Assembly: GCF_036588685.1 (NCBI RefSeq)
Contig: NC_086382.1
Coordinates: 59,538,987-59,602,986 of the forward strand
Direction of reading: 5' to 3'
DNA length: 64,000 nucleotides
Source: Mytilus trossulus
Lineage: Eukaryota; Mollusca; Bivalvia; Mytilida; Mytilidae
A model generated the notes under the pieces. The model was not told where the DNA came from. It ran no database searches and was given only the letters and a program-made list of their open reading frames with translations. Shown here one piece after another: positions 1 to 10,737 of this stretch; positions within the stretch are counted from its first letter, which is position 1; each line of letters opens with the position of its first letter. The position numbers were made by a program, and so were the translations under genes.

Positions 1-240
1 AGAAAATTTAAAGGCGACAATAATAATACATGTTAATCGCATAAATATTCAAAAAGTTTCTATGTAACTGGTTTTGGTTTGGTCTTCAAAAATCCATCAA
101 AGGGTAATGTCTGGCCTGAATAAGAGCTGCTTGATAGTGAAGACCTGCACTTACTTTAAAATCAATTATGAAAAATAAGAATTTATGACACTCAAGAAAT
201 CTGACAAACCAATAATTGTTATTTCTGACGCGAAATTTTC
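1..240. other. Unannotated A+T-rich sequence
   Basis: I see no gene, repeat or RNA signature here. Confidence 0.4.
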
Positions 241-676
241 AATAAGCATTTATCCGTTTCAGATCCGTTCATCGTCCGTTTTATCCGTTAAACGTCCGGT
301 AGAAGTCCGTTTCACATTCGTTCGACATCCGTTGTATCCGTTTAACGTCCGGTAGACGTCCGTTGGTGAATTTGACTACTAGACCTCCAACGGATGTATA
401 ACGGACAAGTAACGGATACGTAACGGAAACGGAACGGACGAGTACCGTACAAAACGGACGACTAACGGGCGTTCAACGGGCATGTTATCCGTTGGATGTC
501 CGTTCGAAAATTTAAACATGCTCAAAATTTTCCAACGGACAGAACGGAGGTCGACGGATAAAACGTACTCTAAACGGACATGAAACGGATGTGGACGGAC
601 GTCTAACGGATAAGAACGGACGCCTAACGGACATGAGCGGATTGAAAAAAAAGTTATCCGTTAGGCGTCCGTTCGA
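241..676. repeat. Clustered AACGGA/TCCGTT motif field
   Basis: About forty copies of the hexamer AACGGA or its complement TCCGTT (with near variants such as AACGGG and TCCGGT) recur roughly every 8-12 bases. The orientation switches in blocks: TCCGTT at about 250-365, AACGGA at 392-480, TCCGTT at 487-504, AACGGA at 532-645, and TCCGTT at 656-673. Such motif clusters are typical of subterminal regions of foldback or other DNA transposons, but no transposase frame is present. The assignment to a transposon is inference. Confidence 0.6.
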
Positions 677-694
677 GCTTTCCGGTAAGGTATG

Positions 695-1125
695 ACCGAG
701 GCTTAAAACTGAGGTAAACGCGTCAAATATAAGAAAACTACGACACAACAGTAACACAACATTAAAATGTAACACATACATGGCACAGGTTATTTTAAGA
801 TAAAACTGGTGGGTTGAAACTGGTTTTGTGGCATGTCAAACCTCCCGCTTTCATGGCAATGTTAATTATAACATTAAAATAACAATATTACAGGACAGAA
901 CAGCAATACAAATAAATGGGGAAAACATAGAACAGAGAAACAAACGATTGATATCCAACAAAAGGTACTTTGTTAAAAAAGACAATACGCCAGACGTGCG
1001 CCACGTCCACACAAGACTAACCAGTGACGCCTAGATGAACTAAAAAGTTTGAAAGCCAGAAGAAGTGCAAAGTTGAAAAGCATCGATGACTAAAATTTTA
1101 AAAAGTCTCGACCAAAACGGCCAGG
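695..1125. repeat. Dispersed bivalve-type repeat
   Basis: The stretch includes 'cgccagacgtgcg' followed by 'cacaagactaaccagtgacgc'. This short module recurs in this window near 9879-9920 and 37009-37080, and reversed near 50735-50810. The first part ('acgcgtcaaatataagaaaactacgacacaac') is the reverse complement of the segment near 10750-10810. It is an interspersed non-coding repeat; I cannot name its class. Confidence 0.5.
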
Positions 1126-1797
1126 ATTATTCACCTGGGACAACAACATCCTTTAATATTATTTAGAATTTTGAATAAAACATATCCTTGTAAATTTTAT
1201 GAAATTACTTTCAATAGATATACATGGTAAAAATGAAGTGGTGGATAGCTACAGAACAAAAACGGATAAAATACATAACCATTGTTACGCTCAAAGTGAC
1301 ATCACATTTGAATTAAAAAACGGGTTTCCAAAAATTAAGAAAGAATTTAGATGAACTTCAAGATTTAATCTGTATGGCTTATCTAACGCTTATTATTAAC
1401 ATTGAAAATTACAATACTAATTAATATCAAATTGTAGTAGCAATTCGACAACCAATTGTATTATCTAGCTATGTCGAGCTTCCTCTGTATAAAGGTTAAA
1501 AAAAAGAAATATGATAGAGTTTTAACGGTAAATTTCATTTTGAGTTCACCGAGATCAAATTTCTATGTCGTATTCATTTTGTCTGTTACATCAATCTTGC
1601 TCGAAAAATATAAGGAGGAGTAAATGTTACGGTTTATCATCAAAGAATGTTCTGCCGACATTATATTATGTTTTAATTTCAAATTATTTCTAAAAGCACA
1701 ATAACACAATAGCTGAATAATATGACCCAAGTTTGTTTTCTTAAACACTAGCTAATGACTACGCCTTTTCATTCCTATATAAAAGTTAAGTTTCGAC

Positions 1798-1826
<29 letters not shown>
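1798..1826. repeat. Poly(A) tract
   Basis: A run of about 29 A residues with no obvious retroposon body or target duplication beside it. Confidence 0.8.
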
Positions 1827-1828
<2 letters not shown>

Positions 1829-1829
1829 C

Positions 1830-3032
1830 ACAAAGATTAAGGGACAAGTCAAATTTTTGGGGGATTGGCACCGGTGCAATTCACATTTCTCCCTTAAAAC
1901 ATCTATGATCTACCCTCTGCATATACAAAAAAACTGTATGAAATATCTGCTAAATAAGTATACGTCCTATGTAATCTATGAATAAATCAAACAGACTTTA
2001 ACTTCATTTTTATCAGATTAACATAGATAAAATATAGTAGTCTTTGGATTTGTCTGAAATTTTAACTGATCTCATCCTTGAAGAAGGCAAATAAGATATA
2101 TTCAATGGTGTTCAAATATTGCAGAGTTGAAATATTAGCTCTCCACAAAAATAACCACTTTTATGGTGCATATTTATGAATTCATTTATGCAATAATATT
2201 TTTTTATGTTTTCCTTGTGATATGCCAAAAAAAAAAAAATCGATGGGAATGCATTATTATGCCTTCGAACCAAAAACTATTTTTGCATATCACATGGAAC
2301 ACATAATATTACTGTTATTATTACTTTGAATTTTCACGCGCATAGATGATCTTGAGTTAATATGCCATTTATCAGTCTACACATACATACATTCATTGTG
2401 ATTTTATATTTAAACCGTCCATGTTATACTAAAATCGATATAACCCCCTGAATGTGGATATAACCCATTTGATATTACGACGGCTATTATTAGAATCTAT
2501 TTATTAATTATAAAAATATGTCAAAACAATAGAACTGCAATTATAATGGAAGATGTTTACATGAAGAGTAATACTCTACAATAGTTTATGAACAATTTTT
2601 ACAGTGTTATCTTTTTTTTTAAATATATATATATTTTTCTGTTTGAACTTTGTTCTTTTTTGCCTTAATTTTCTAGCCAGAATATTTTTATTGACAAACA
2701 GTTTTCCTTATTTTTAAAGATGCATACTCTATCTAATCCTTCCTTTTTTTAATGATTTGCATTTGATTAATTTGTACTACACTAATGGCAGTATATCATA
2801 TGGTGCCTATCATATCACTTATTTAAAGCTCTATCAATGTTCTCTTTTTACATTTTTTTATTGTTGTTTATTTTGTTGTTTATTAATTTTATGTTTTTTG
2901 TTATTATTTATTTTTTCTGTTCGTATATTTTTTTCAACCTTTTTAAAATTATTGCATGATTGTTCTATAAACATAATATTAATGTATAGACTGGAAATTG
3001 TATTTCCATTGTTTTTACTTGTTTGTTCCTCA
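1830..3032. other. Intergenic A+T-rich sequence
   Basis: Low-complexity T-rich and A-rich tracts dominate, for example 2600-2640 and 2840-2950. No exon with conserved protein content was recognised. Confidence 0.4.
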
Positions 3033-3784
3033 ATTAAGGTTTATGTACCCTTCTGTAGCCATTTTTGTACGAATTTTTCAAACCTCAATTGTATCAAAAC
3101 TACAGATATAATGAATAAAAGAGATAGGCCATTTAATACATATTCCAATGGGAAACTTGATGCAAAGCATTATTTTTTACTGTTTCATTGCATTTGATAG
3201 AAAAAGAGGACTTTGTGGCAAATAAATCAAGATTTTATAGAAAATCCACAGCCTTTAATACAGAGATTTTTTTTATAAAATTTGAAACATAAATTACTCA
3301 CTTGATTTTCTATGATGTGCTAGTGTTTATTTTTTACAAAAAGTTCTAAGAAACCTGTAAATTCCAAAACACCTCGTGCTGAGTCACTAAAGTCGAGCGT
3401 ACCCTAAAAGGTGTACTTGATTTTGGCCATATATATTTATATTTGTTTTAACCAATAACTACATTTATAAACTTGTTTTAAGGAAATCAATGCTAGCACT
3501 GCATGCAATAATCCTATATCTATCAGTCATCAAGTTGCCAAATATGAGAGTACAAGGATAAGGGCTGTGGATTTTCTATAAAAATCTTGATTTATTTGCC
3601 ACAAAGTCCTCTTTTTCTATTAAATGCAATGGAACAGTAAAAAATAATGCTTTGCATCAAGTTTCCCCTTGAAATATGTACAAAATAGCCTATCTCTATT
3701 ATTCATTATATCTGTTGTTTTGATACAATTGAAGTTTGAAAAGTTCGTCAAAAAATGGCTACAGAAGGGTACATAAACCTTAAT
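3033..3784. repeat. Large inverted repeat (foldback element)
   Basis: The arm at about 3033-3255 is repeated in reverse complement at about 3560-3784, with a spacer of about 304 bases. Both arms contain 'gggtacataaacc' (or its complement) at the outer end and the segment around 'cacaaagtcctctttttct' towards the inner end. The arms are highly similar, and each preserves a short open frame of about 55 codons with the same sense, probably only as a by-product of arm identity. A transcript across it would form a long hairpin. Confidence 0.8.
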
Positions 3785-3789
3785 CTTGT

Positions 3790-4196
3790 TTATTCTGTTG
3801 TAATGAAATTTGTATAGGCTATTCTCCACATTCATACATATGCCATTAAATGCTGATGTCCTATCAGTAATTCAGTAAGAACATGTGTGTGTCCTACTGC
3901 GTTTTGCCCCCTCCCCCTCCAATAGATATTGACCGGTCCCTAACGTCAGCATTAATAAAAGGCTATTCGCTAAATGCTATAATCATAGTATAAAATACAG
4001 GATATAATAAAATAATTAAGTAAGTGATCAAATGTGAAATATCCTACTTTTACCTCTATATCTAGAATTAACATATACATATTTGATTTAAATAATGTGA
4101 GTTGTGTTATAATCAAAATGAAAACCACCATCGCATAGGTTACATTAAATGCAATGTGTATTATATTATAAAGATTAGTGTTCAGTCAAGTTATAA
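3790..4196. other. Upstream flank of the helicase gene
   Basis: Mostly A+T-rich. No convincing first exon, TATA box or CpG-rich promoter was recognised. The first coding exon of the downstream helicase may lie here or farther upstream. Confidence 0.3.
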
Positions 4197-4307
4197 ACCC
4201 GCTCAGGTGAAAAATATCAATGGTTATATAAAACAACTTGTACTATCGTAATTCCAGTATTGTCAAATATCAAATTTACTGATATCAACTATTTTGAAAT
4301 TTTGCAG

Positions 4308-7300
4308 GGGGCGATTATATGTTCAGCTGTAAAAATCAACGCCACTACAGGAAGCGGTTCAGAGATCATTCACAAAGAAACCGACAAGAACGCTCACAAT
4401 GAAACCGACCAGAACGCTCACACTGAGCAACAACAAAGAAAGAAATCAAAAGAAGAAAACATCAATTCAAAGATAAAACATAAAAACTTGTTTTTAAAAG
4501 TGTTTGGATGTAATCATACAGATACCAACTTAAAAGCACGATTAAAACGCATTACAAACGAGGACTTAATCGTTGAAGATATCAGACATGATGGCAAAGA
4601 CACATTTTTCACAGTACATCTCAGAAGTTCCAAACTGACAAAAAAGATTATTTTTTTTATTTACAAAGAAAACAAAGAAAACGAAAACACCGAAAATGAA
4701 ATTTTTATAATAGATAAACAACAAGAAGATCTCAAAGAACAACCTAACTTTTTCCAAGACAAACAAAACAAATTAAAAGAATTAATGGACAAAGAAGCAT
4801 GTGACGTTGTGTCCAATCATAACAAAATGATAAACGAGGTACAACAAAGAATTAAAAATGTCGCTAAAAATTTGGTAATGGACTCACATGAGTACAACGA
4901 AGAAGGGGAATTGGATATCGTTCCAAAAATTGAAAACTTACACACCAATTTTACTGTAGAATCAACTTTATCCCACGGTACAAAACAGGAAATCGATGCT
5001 CTACAAGATAAACTTTCAGAACTTCGATTGCAACAGAAAGAATTCAAAGATTTTATAACATGTATGGATGAAATGTTTCAGAAACATAAATCATCTAAAA
5101 ACTCTGCAATGAAAGTTTATTCCAAGTTTCAGATAGAATGCAAACATCTGAAATCTGCATTGCCTATGTATGCTAGAAGAAATGAAATTGTTTCAACTGT
5201 TACAACAAATCAAGTTTCAATTATCATAGGAGAAACAGGTTCTGGAAAGAGCACTCAAGTTACCCAATATTTATATCAAGCAGGTCTGGCAGATTCGGGA
5301 TTAATAGTTTGCACACAACCACGAAAAATTGCTGCAACCAGCTTGGCTACACGAGTTGCCCATGAGCTAAACACATCTGTTGGCAATCTAGTTGGATATC
5401 ACGTTGGTATGCAGATGAAAACGTCAAAAACAACAAAAATTATTTACATGACTGATCAAATGCTTTTAAATCTTTGCTTAAAGGATGAAACGTTTTCAAA
5501 ATACTCGTGCATTATAATCGATGAAGCCCATGAAAGAAGCATATACACAGATTTGCTTTTAGGAATGATCAAAACAAGTTTAACTAAAAGACCTGAACTA
5601 AAAGTTGTAATCACATCTGCAACAATCGAACCGGAAATATTTGTAAATTTCTTTGGTACATGCCCTGTTTTAAAGATAGCTGGAAGAATGTTTCCGGTAG
5701 ATGTCATTTGGCCGACTGAAAATGAGGCTGAGGAGGATTATAAAAGCGCAGCATTGAAGAAAACAGTATATGTCCACGAAAAAGAACAGAGTGGAGATAT
5801 CCTGACATTCTTAACATCGCCGTTAGAAATCGAGAAATGTTGCAATAATTTTGAAAAGACTTTCAAGGATACGAATAACTTTATATGTCTGCCTCTCCAT
5901 GGCCGTTTACAACCACAAGAACAACAAAAAGTATTTGAACCAAGCCCTGTAGGAAAACGAAAAATAGTTTTTGCTACTAATAGTGCTGAAACTTCGATAA
6001 CCATACCTGGAATTAAATATGTCATCGATACTGGAGTTGCAAAAGAAATGTTATATGATCCACAAAAGAACATAAACGCGTTAAACGTAACCAATATTAC
6101 CAGAAGTTCAGCAGAACAAAGGAAAGGTCGGGCTGGAAGAACTGAACCAGGCAAATGTTATCGGCTTTATACAGAAAACACTTATAATAATATGGAAACA
6201 AACTCAAAGCCCGAAATATCAAGAGTTCACTTAGGACAAGCTCTCCTTAAGCTATATGAGCTTGGGGTTAATCCACTACAATTTGATTTTGTACAAAAGC
6301 CATCACAACATTTGATAGACACAGCGATGGAAACGTTGGAGCTTGTTGGAGCTGTTTCTCAAAACAAGATAACCGAACGAGGGAAATGGATAGCAAAGCT
6401 TCCGATCGATCCTAAATTCGGTGCGTTTGTGTATGAAGCTATAAAAGAAGGGATTGGGATTGAGGGAATTGTTTTGTCAGCTTGCTGTGGAACGAGTAGT
6501 ATGTTTTACAGATCAGGGTCAGAAAGTCAAAAAAACGAAGCTGACAAACGAAAAGTCCGTTTTTGTCATGAAGGAGGAGATTTCATGACAATGCTAGAAG
6601 TATTCCGTGAATGGCACAGCAAGCCTGAAAAATCTAAGAGTAATTGGTGTAGCCAGAATTCAATTAATAATAAAGTATTACGTGGAATAAGAGAGACAGT
6701 CAATGAGATTTTGAATGTCCTGAAAAAAGAACAGGGAATACTAATGCCGTTTCAACTCAAAACACCAAAAGATGTTGACGAAAAACTTCAAGAGATGTTG
6801 TTCAAGATATTTAGACAAAACCTTTGCCATTATCTAGGACACGACAAGGCCGGATATTTAGTTGTACAGAAAGATCAAATCGTGCAAATCTTTCCAGCAT
6901 CGTCTTTAAAAACACTTGGACTTCAACCGGACTGGATTGTAATAGAGCGTGTTTTGAAAACATCTCGTGATTTCGCAATTAATATTACTCCAGTAAAAGA
7001 TTCGTGGTTACAAAAGGCATTAGCAGATGATTTACTAAATTTTGACTTAAATGCCGTTCAAAGTCAAAGGGTTGAGCAAGCAGCATTCTGTGCAGTTGGA
7101 GAAAAATTGTTATCGAATTTTGTGGGTGTAAGATATTCTGAACTTCGAAATTTGGAAAAAACAATGCGGCAAGTACTTGATGGAACTTTTGTTACAATAG
7201 AGGCATCTAAGGAATATGGTGAAATAACTGCATTTGCGACAGAGAAGAACAAGGAAACAGTTAAAGCTATGATAAATGATCGCTTAAGCTTATTTAAAGG

Positions 7301-9485
7301 TACAATAAAAGGCGAGATTAAGGAATTCTACCTATCACCTTTAAAAAAAGGCGTTAAAGTAGTGGTTGGAGCAGGGATGGACATTGTTGATGTACTGATG
7401 CCAAATGAATACAAGACCGTTGTTGTGAACGCTACAGATAATTCTATCTCGGAGAAGGACATTTGTGAATACTTTGAAAAATTTGGTAACGTTGTCAATG
7501 CATATAAATTCACAAATAGCAAAGATAGGACCAAATGGGGGAAAATAACATTTAAACGAAGAGAAGACGCCGAGTCGTCGGTCCAATCGACAAAGGATAA
7601 AAGTATAAATGCAATTCCAGACATAGGTTATCAACCTGTAAACGCCATTGTTAGCCTTTACACCATCAGAGCAAAGATAGAATGGTGTAGACGTCCAACG
7701 TTTGCATTTATTAAATTCAACGATTCTTCACTTGTGCAAAGAGCATGCAAGACACCGATTTCCATCGGGGAAATGTCAGTAAGAATTACAAAAGGCAAAG
7801 TAAATGCCTCTGAGGTCCATGTTGCAAATCTCTGCAATTGTACCACAGAAGATGAGTTGCGCACAGCTTTTATCAATGCATTATCACTTGAATCAGGTGC
7901 AATAGAGAATATAACCATCAGAAAGAAGAATGTAAAAACGAATGAATGTGAACTTCAGACTTTGAAAGAAAAGATTGAGTCTAAATTGAATGAGTATGTC
8001 ATAGAAGGAACGTATTATCTTGATTTAAAAATTCCAAGAGACAACCACGTTACCTTTTTGGCCTTCGTGTCGTTTTCCTCACCAGAAGAGGGAATGGCAG
8101 CCTATGCTGGCATACATAAAAGATTCAAGATAAACTATCAAACAGTATCGATGTCAGTAGAATTCAAAACCTCAGTTGCTGTTCGAAAACATCTCTTCCC
8201 GATGTACGAAGAAACATTAAGCAAACTTTCGAAAACGCTCGACAAAAATTTCAATGTAAAACATCTCACAAAGACACTAAAAAATGGGAATGTGCTAGTG
8301 GAATTGCTATGTGAGAACAGCGAGAACATTATGAAAGCAAAAACGGTTGTGGAAAAAGTTATCGACGGAAAAAAGTATGTCACAGATCAACCGGGTGAAT
8401 TGGGAAAATTGTTTAATCCGGGCGGTAAGAGATTTTTTGAAAGAGTGAAAAATGAGACCAACACGATTATCCATTTTGACGCTCGGGATTTCTCTATTAT
8501 CATCCATGGGACAACAGAATCGCAAGAAAAAGCTGCAGAAATGATAACAATGTGTTTAAGAGATCTTAGAATTGGCGTATCACAACAAATGGCTTTAAAG
8601 GGACCAGACAAACCAGTTGGAGTGATGAGAGAACTCATGATGCGATATGGTTATGATTTAAATTTGCTTGTTGATGAATATGGTTTGAAAAATGTTGAAC
8701 TTGATCGTCGGAGACATATTTTGACAGTTACTGGTGAGCAAAAAGCAGTTCAAATAGTCATTGAGAAAATGCAAATGGTTATTGAAGAAACCGGACTAAA
8801 AATGAAGGGAAGAGTTCTGAAATCTAGTAAAACACGTGAATGTGTTGTCTGCTTTTGTGAAATAGAAGACGGTAACATGTACAGATTAGAAGTTTGTGGC
8901 CATTCCTATTGTAAACAATGCGTTCAGTTTCAGTTCCAGGCTGACCTCAACTCTCTTCCGGTATGTTGCAGCAGTGAAGCTTGCGATGAAAAGTGGGCGT
9001 TGAAAGATATAACAATAATCGCAGATAAAACAAATAATCCAGTTGACCTTTTAGTAGAGAAAGCTACAAGCTCTTTCGTTGCCAAAAATTCGATAGCATA
9101 TAAATACTGCACAACTCCCGATTGTCCTATGATTTATAGGGTATCAGAAAAGGAAAATCTATTCACATGTCCGCAGTGTGAGAGTCGAATTTGCACAGGA
9201 TGCAACAAACAATACCATGATGGATTAACATGTGAACAAGTAAAAAAAGTAGCATCAACCAAGGAGGCTGATGATAATCTCCATTTATTTCTTCAGGAGT
9301 GTGAATTGAACATTAAGAAATGTCCAAAATGTTCAACTTTGATAGAGAAAATCGACGGATGTAATCATGTTACATGTCAAGCGTGTAGAACTAACATTTG
9401 TTGGGTTTGTCTGGACCACTATCCCACTGACGTTGAATGTTATGTACATCTCAGCCAAGAGCATGGTGGTTGCTTCAATTTCTAA
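4308..9485 (+). CDS. DEAH-box RNA helicase fused to a RING-IBR-RING E3 ubiquitin ligase (large exon, 5' end incomplete)
   Basis: The frame is open from 4197 to the TAA at 9483-9485. All SF2 DEAH helicase motifs are visible: Walker A GETGSGKST (from 5229), TQPRK (motif Ia), DEAH (5520), SAT (5616), and QRKGRAGR (6117). HA2 and OB-fold type sequence follows, then an RRM-like segment (about 7410-7600) and a KH-like segment (about 8400-8560). The C-terminus is a RING-IBR-RING: RING1 begins with CVVC at 8841, and RING2 carries the GCNH motif whose Cys (codon 9360-9362) is the expected catalytic residue. This order resembles the plant DEAH11/DEAH12 proteins and their invertebrate relatives. No in-frame ATG exists before 4785. 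A good 3' splice site (pyrimidine-rich, TTTTGCAG) ends at 4307 in phase 0, so an upstream exon probably supplies the start. The reactions expected are ATP-driven RNA unwinding and ubiquitin transfer; the substrate is unknown. The coding start is the uncertain part. Confidence 0.88.
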   Translation, partial: GAIICSAVKINATTGSGSEIIHKETDKNAHNETDQNAHTEQQQRKKSKEENINSKIKHKNLFLKVFGCNHTDTNLKARLKRITNEDLIVEDIRHDGKDTFFTVHLRSSKLTKKIIFFIYKENKENENTENEIFIIDKQQEDLKEQPNFFQDKQNKLKELMDKEACDVVSNHNKMINEVQQRIKNVAKNLVMDSHEYNEEGELDIVPKIENLHTNFTVESTLSHGTKQEIDALQDKLSELRLQQKEFKDFITCMDEMFQKHKSSKNSAMKVYSKFQIECKHLKSALPMYARRNEIVSTVTTNQVSIIIGETGSGKSTQVTQYLYQAGLADSGLIVCTQPRKIAATSLATRVAHELNTSVGNLVGYHVGMQMKTSKTTKIIYMTDQMLLNLCLKDETFSKYSCIIIDEAHERSIYTDLLLGMIKTSLTKRPELKVVITSATIEPEIFVNFFGTCPVLKIAGRMFPVDVIWPTENEAEEDYKSAALKKTVYVHEKEQSGDILTFLTSPLEIEKCCNNFEKTFKDTNNFICLPLHGRLQPQEQQKVFEPSPVGKRKIVFATNSAETSITIPGIKYVIDTGVAKEMLYDPQKNINALNVTNITRSSAEQRKGRAGRTEPGKCYRLYTENTYNNMETNSKPEISRVHLGQALLKLYELGVNPLQFDFVQKPSQHLIDTAMETLELVGAVSQNKITERGKWIAKLPIDPKFGAFVYEAIKEGIGIEGIVLSACCGTSSMFYRSGSESQKNEADKRKVRFCHEGGDFMTMLEVFREWHSKPEKSKSNWCSQNSINNKVLRGIRETVNEILNVLKKEQGILMPFQLKTPKDVDEKLQEMLFKIFRQNLCHYLGHDKAGYLVVQKDQIVQIFPASSLKTLGLQPDWIVIERVLKTSRDFAINITPVKDSWLQKALADDLLNFDLNAVQSQRVEQAAFCAVGEKLLSNFVGVRYSELRNLEKTMRQVLDGTFVTIEASKEYGEITAFATEKNKETVKAMINDRLSLFKGTIKGEIKEFYLSPLKKGVKVVVGAGMDIVDVLMPNEYKTVVVNATDNSISEKDICEYFEKFGNVVNAYKFTNSKDRTKWGKITFKRREDAESSVQSTKDKSINAIPDIGYQPVNAIVSLYTIRAKIEWCRRPTFAFIKFNDSSLVQRACKTPISIGEMSVRITKGKVNASEVHVANLCNCTTEDELRTAFINALSLESGAIENITIRKKNVKTNECELQTLKEKIESKLNEYVIEGTYYLDLKIPRDNHVTFLAFVSFSSPEEGMAAYAGIHKRFKINYQTVSMSVEFKTSVAVRKHLFPMYEETLSKLSKTLDKNFNVKHLTKTLKNGNVLVELLCENSENIMKAKTVVEKVIDGKKYVTDQPGELGKLFNPGGKRFFERVKNETNTIIHFDARDFSIIIHGTTESQEKAAEMITMCLRDLRIGVSQQMALKGPDKPVGVMRELMMRYGYDLNLLVDEYGLKNVELDRRRHILTVTGEQKAVQIVIEKMQMVIEETGLKMKGRVLKSSKTRECVVCFCEIEDGNMYRLEVCGHSYCKQCVQFQFQADLNSLPVCCSSEACDEKWALKDITIIADKTNNPVDLLVEKATSSFVAKNSIAYKYCTTPDCPMIYRVSEKENLFTCPQCESRICTGCNKQYHDGLTCEQVKKVASTKEADDNLHLFLQECELNIKKCPKCSTLIEKIDGCNHVTCQACRTNICWVCLDHYPTDVECYVHLSQEHGGCFNF

Positions 9486-9855
9486 ATGATGTTCAAATTA
9501 GTGTCATGGAAGAACAAATTCTGGAACTAAGTAATTGCTTTAAAGTTTTTACTTTCAAAATGCGTTCATAGTCATGATAGCAGAGCGAAATTAATGATAA
9601 CACAACAAACTTGAAACTTAAAAATAACTTAGACTAACAAAAAAATGTATAATTGTATATCTAATCTGTACACAGAGTTAATTGTTTCTTTATGACCTAT
9701 GTAAATGCGGAAAATATATTTTACATTGTCAAAATTATAAATTTAACAACTACAAAATAATTTATGTGAATTCGTTGTGTTTGGCGTAATTTTGTTCTTC
9801 GATATCATAAAAATGATAAGCATTATCATGCTTTAAGTATCATAATAGTTATCAA
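9486..9855. other. 3' flank of the helicase gene
   Basis: A+T-rich sequence presumably including the 3' UTR. I found no canonical AATAAA in the first 350 bases, so the polyadenylation site is not placed. Confidence 0.4.
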
Positions 9856-9856
9856 A

Positions 9857-10215
9857 AGTACCAGGATTATAATTGTATACGCCAGACGAGCGTTTCGTCT
9901 ACATAAGACTACATAAACTATGACTCATCATAGATAAAATTGAGAATGGAAATGGGGAATATGTCAAAGAGACCAGAGGCGGATTTAGAGGGGAAGGGGG
10001 GGGGAGGGGGACGGGCCCCACCTCTTTGGGAAAACATTTGGTTGCTTGTATAGGGAATCACTGAAGCGTGGCTGGAGCGGGTCCCCTCTTAGGTGAGTCA
10101 GTGGGCCCCCACTTATGAAAATGTCTGGATCCGCCACTGGAGACAACAATACGACAAAAGAGTAGGAGGCCACCATCGGGTCTTTAATGCATCGAGATAA
10201 TACCAGGATTAGAAA
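9857..10215. repeat. Dispersed bivalve-type repeat, interrupted by a small transposon
   Basis: The repeat starts near 'gtaccaggattataat' and contains 'cgccagacgagcg' and 'gaatggaaatggggaat'. It resumes after 10140 with 'gagacaacaa'. The interruption is the element at 9974-10139. Confidence 0.6.
9974..10139. mobile_element. Small non-autonomous DNA transposon (MITE) with 16-bp TIRs
   Basis: The left end reads CAGAGGCGGATTTAGA. The right end, reverse-complemented, reads CAGTGGCGGATCCAGA (13 of 16 match). The sequence gagac lies directly on both sides (9969-9973 and 10140-10144) and fits a target-site duplication. The 166-bp interior is G+C-rich and codes for nothing. The superfamily is uncertain. 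Confidence 0.75.
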
Positions 10216-10735
10216 TGATGTACCCATCAGAGAACTCAAACCAACAATTTTTTCAAATAGTCACGGCTGCCTTGTTTGTTGATTAGCAAGAAACTAGATA
10301 CACTCTTAAAATTTAGCCTTAGTTTGGTTAAATTGGTGAAAAATTATATTTCAGATAAATCAGAGATTTTTTCTTAAATCTAAAGACGAAGGTGACAATG
10401 ATGGTGGTAAGGGAAATTTTTCATCTTGCCAGGGATAGTATGTATTATTAGTAATACATTGCACAAAATTTCTGCACATATTTATCAAAGCATGTAATGA
10501 AGGAACAGTACTTTCACCGTTTTTTCTCTCGTCTAATGATCAATCAGGCGCTGTAGCACCTACCCGGGGATTAGTGAATATTTTTTAAGATGTTAAAAAA
10601 ACTACATCTGTATTAAAACACTCAATTTCAACAAAATAAATACTTTGTAATGGGAAAAGAAATCTCAACCCATCATTTTTTCATAAAATGTCCAGTACCA
10701 ACTCATGAAAAATAGCCATTGTTACATTATAGTTC
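10216..10735. other. Intergenic sequence
   Basis: A+T-rich sequence with no recognisable gene or structured repeat. Confidence 0.4.
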
Positions 10736-10737
10736 GT

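Noticed and set aside
2757..3197. 146-codon plus-strand frame
   Set aside because: Phe/Leu/Cys-rich translation of T-rich sequence. Its end is one arm of the inverted repeat, and no homology was recognised.
4260..4262. Start codon for the helicase at 4260
   Set aside because: The codon is TTG, which is not a normal eukaryotic start. A splice acceptor at 4307 is a better explanation for the open 5' end.
7341..7634. Minus-strand frames within the helicase exon
   Set aside because: They overlap conserved plus-strand coding sequence and show no domain content; they are antisense shadows.
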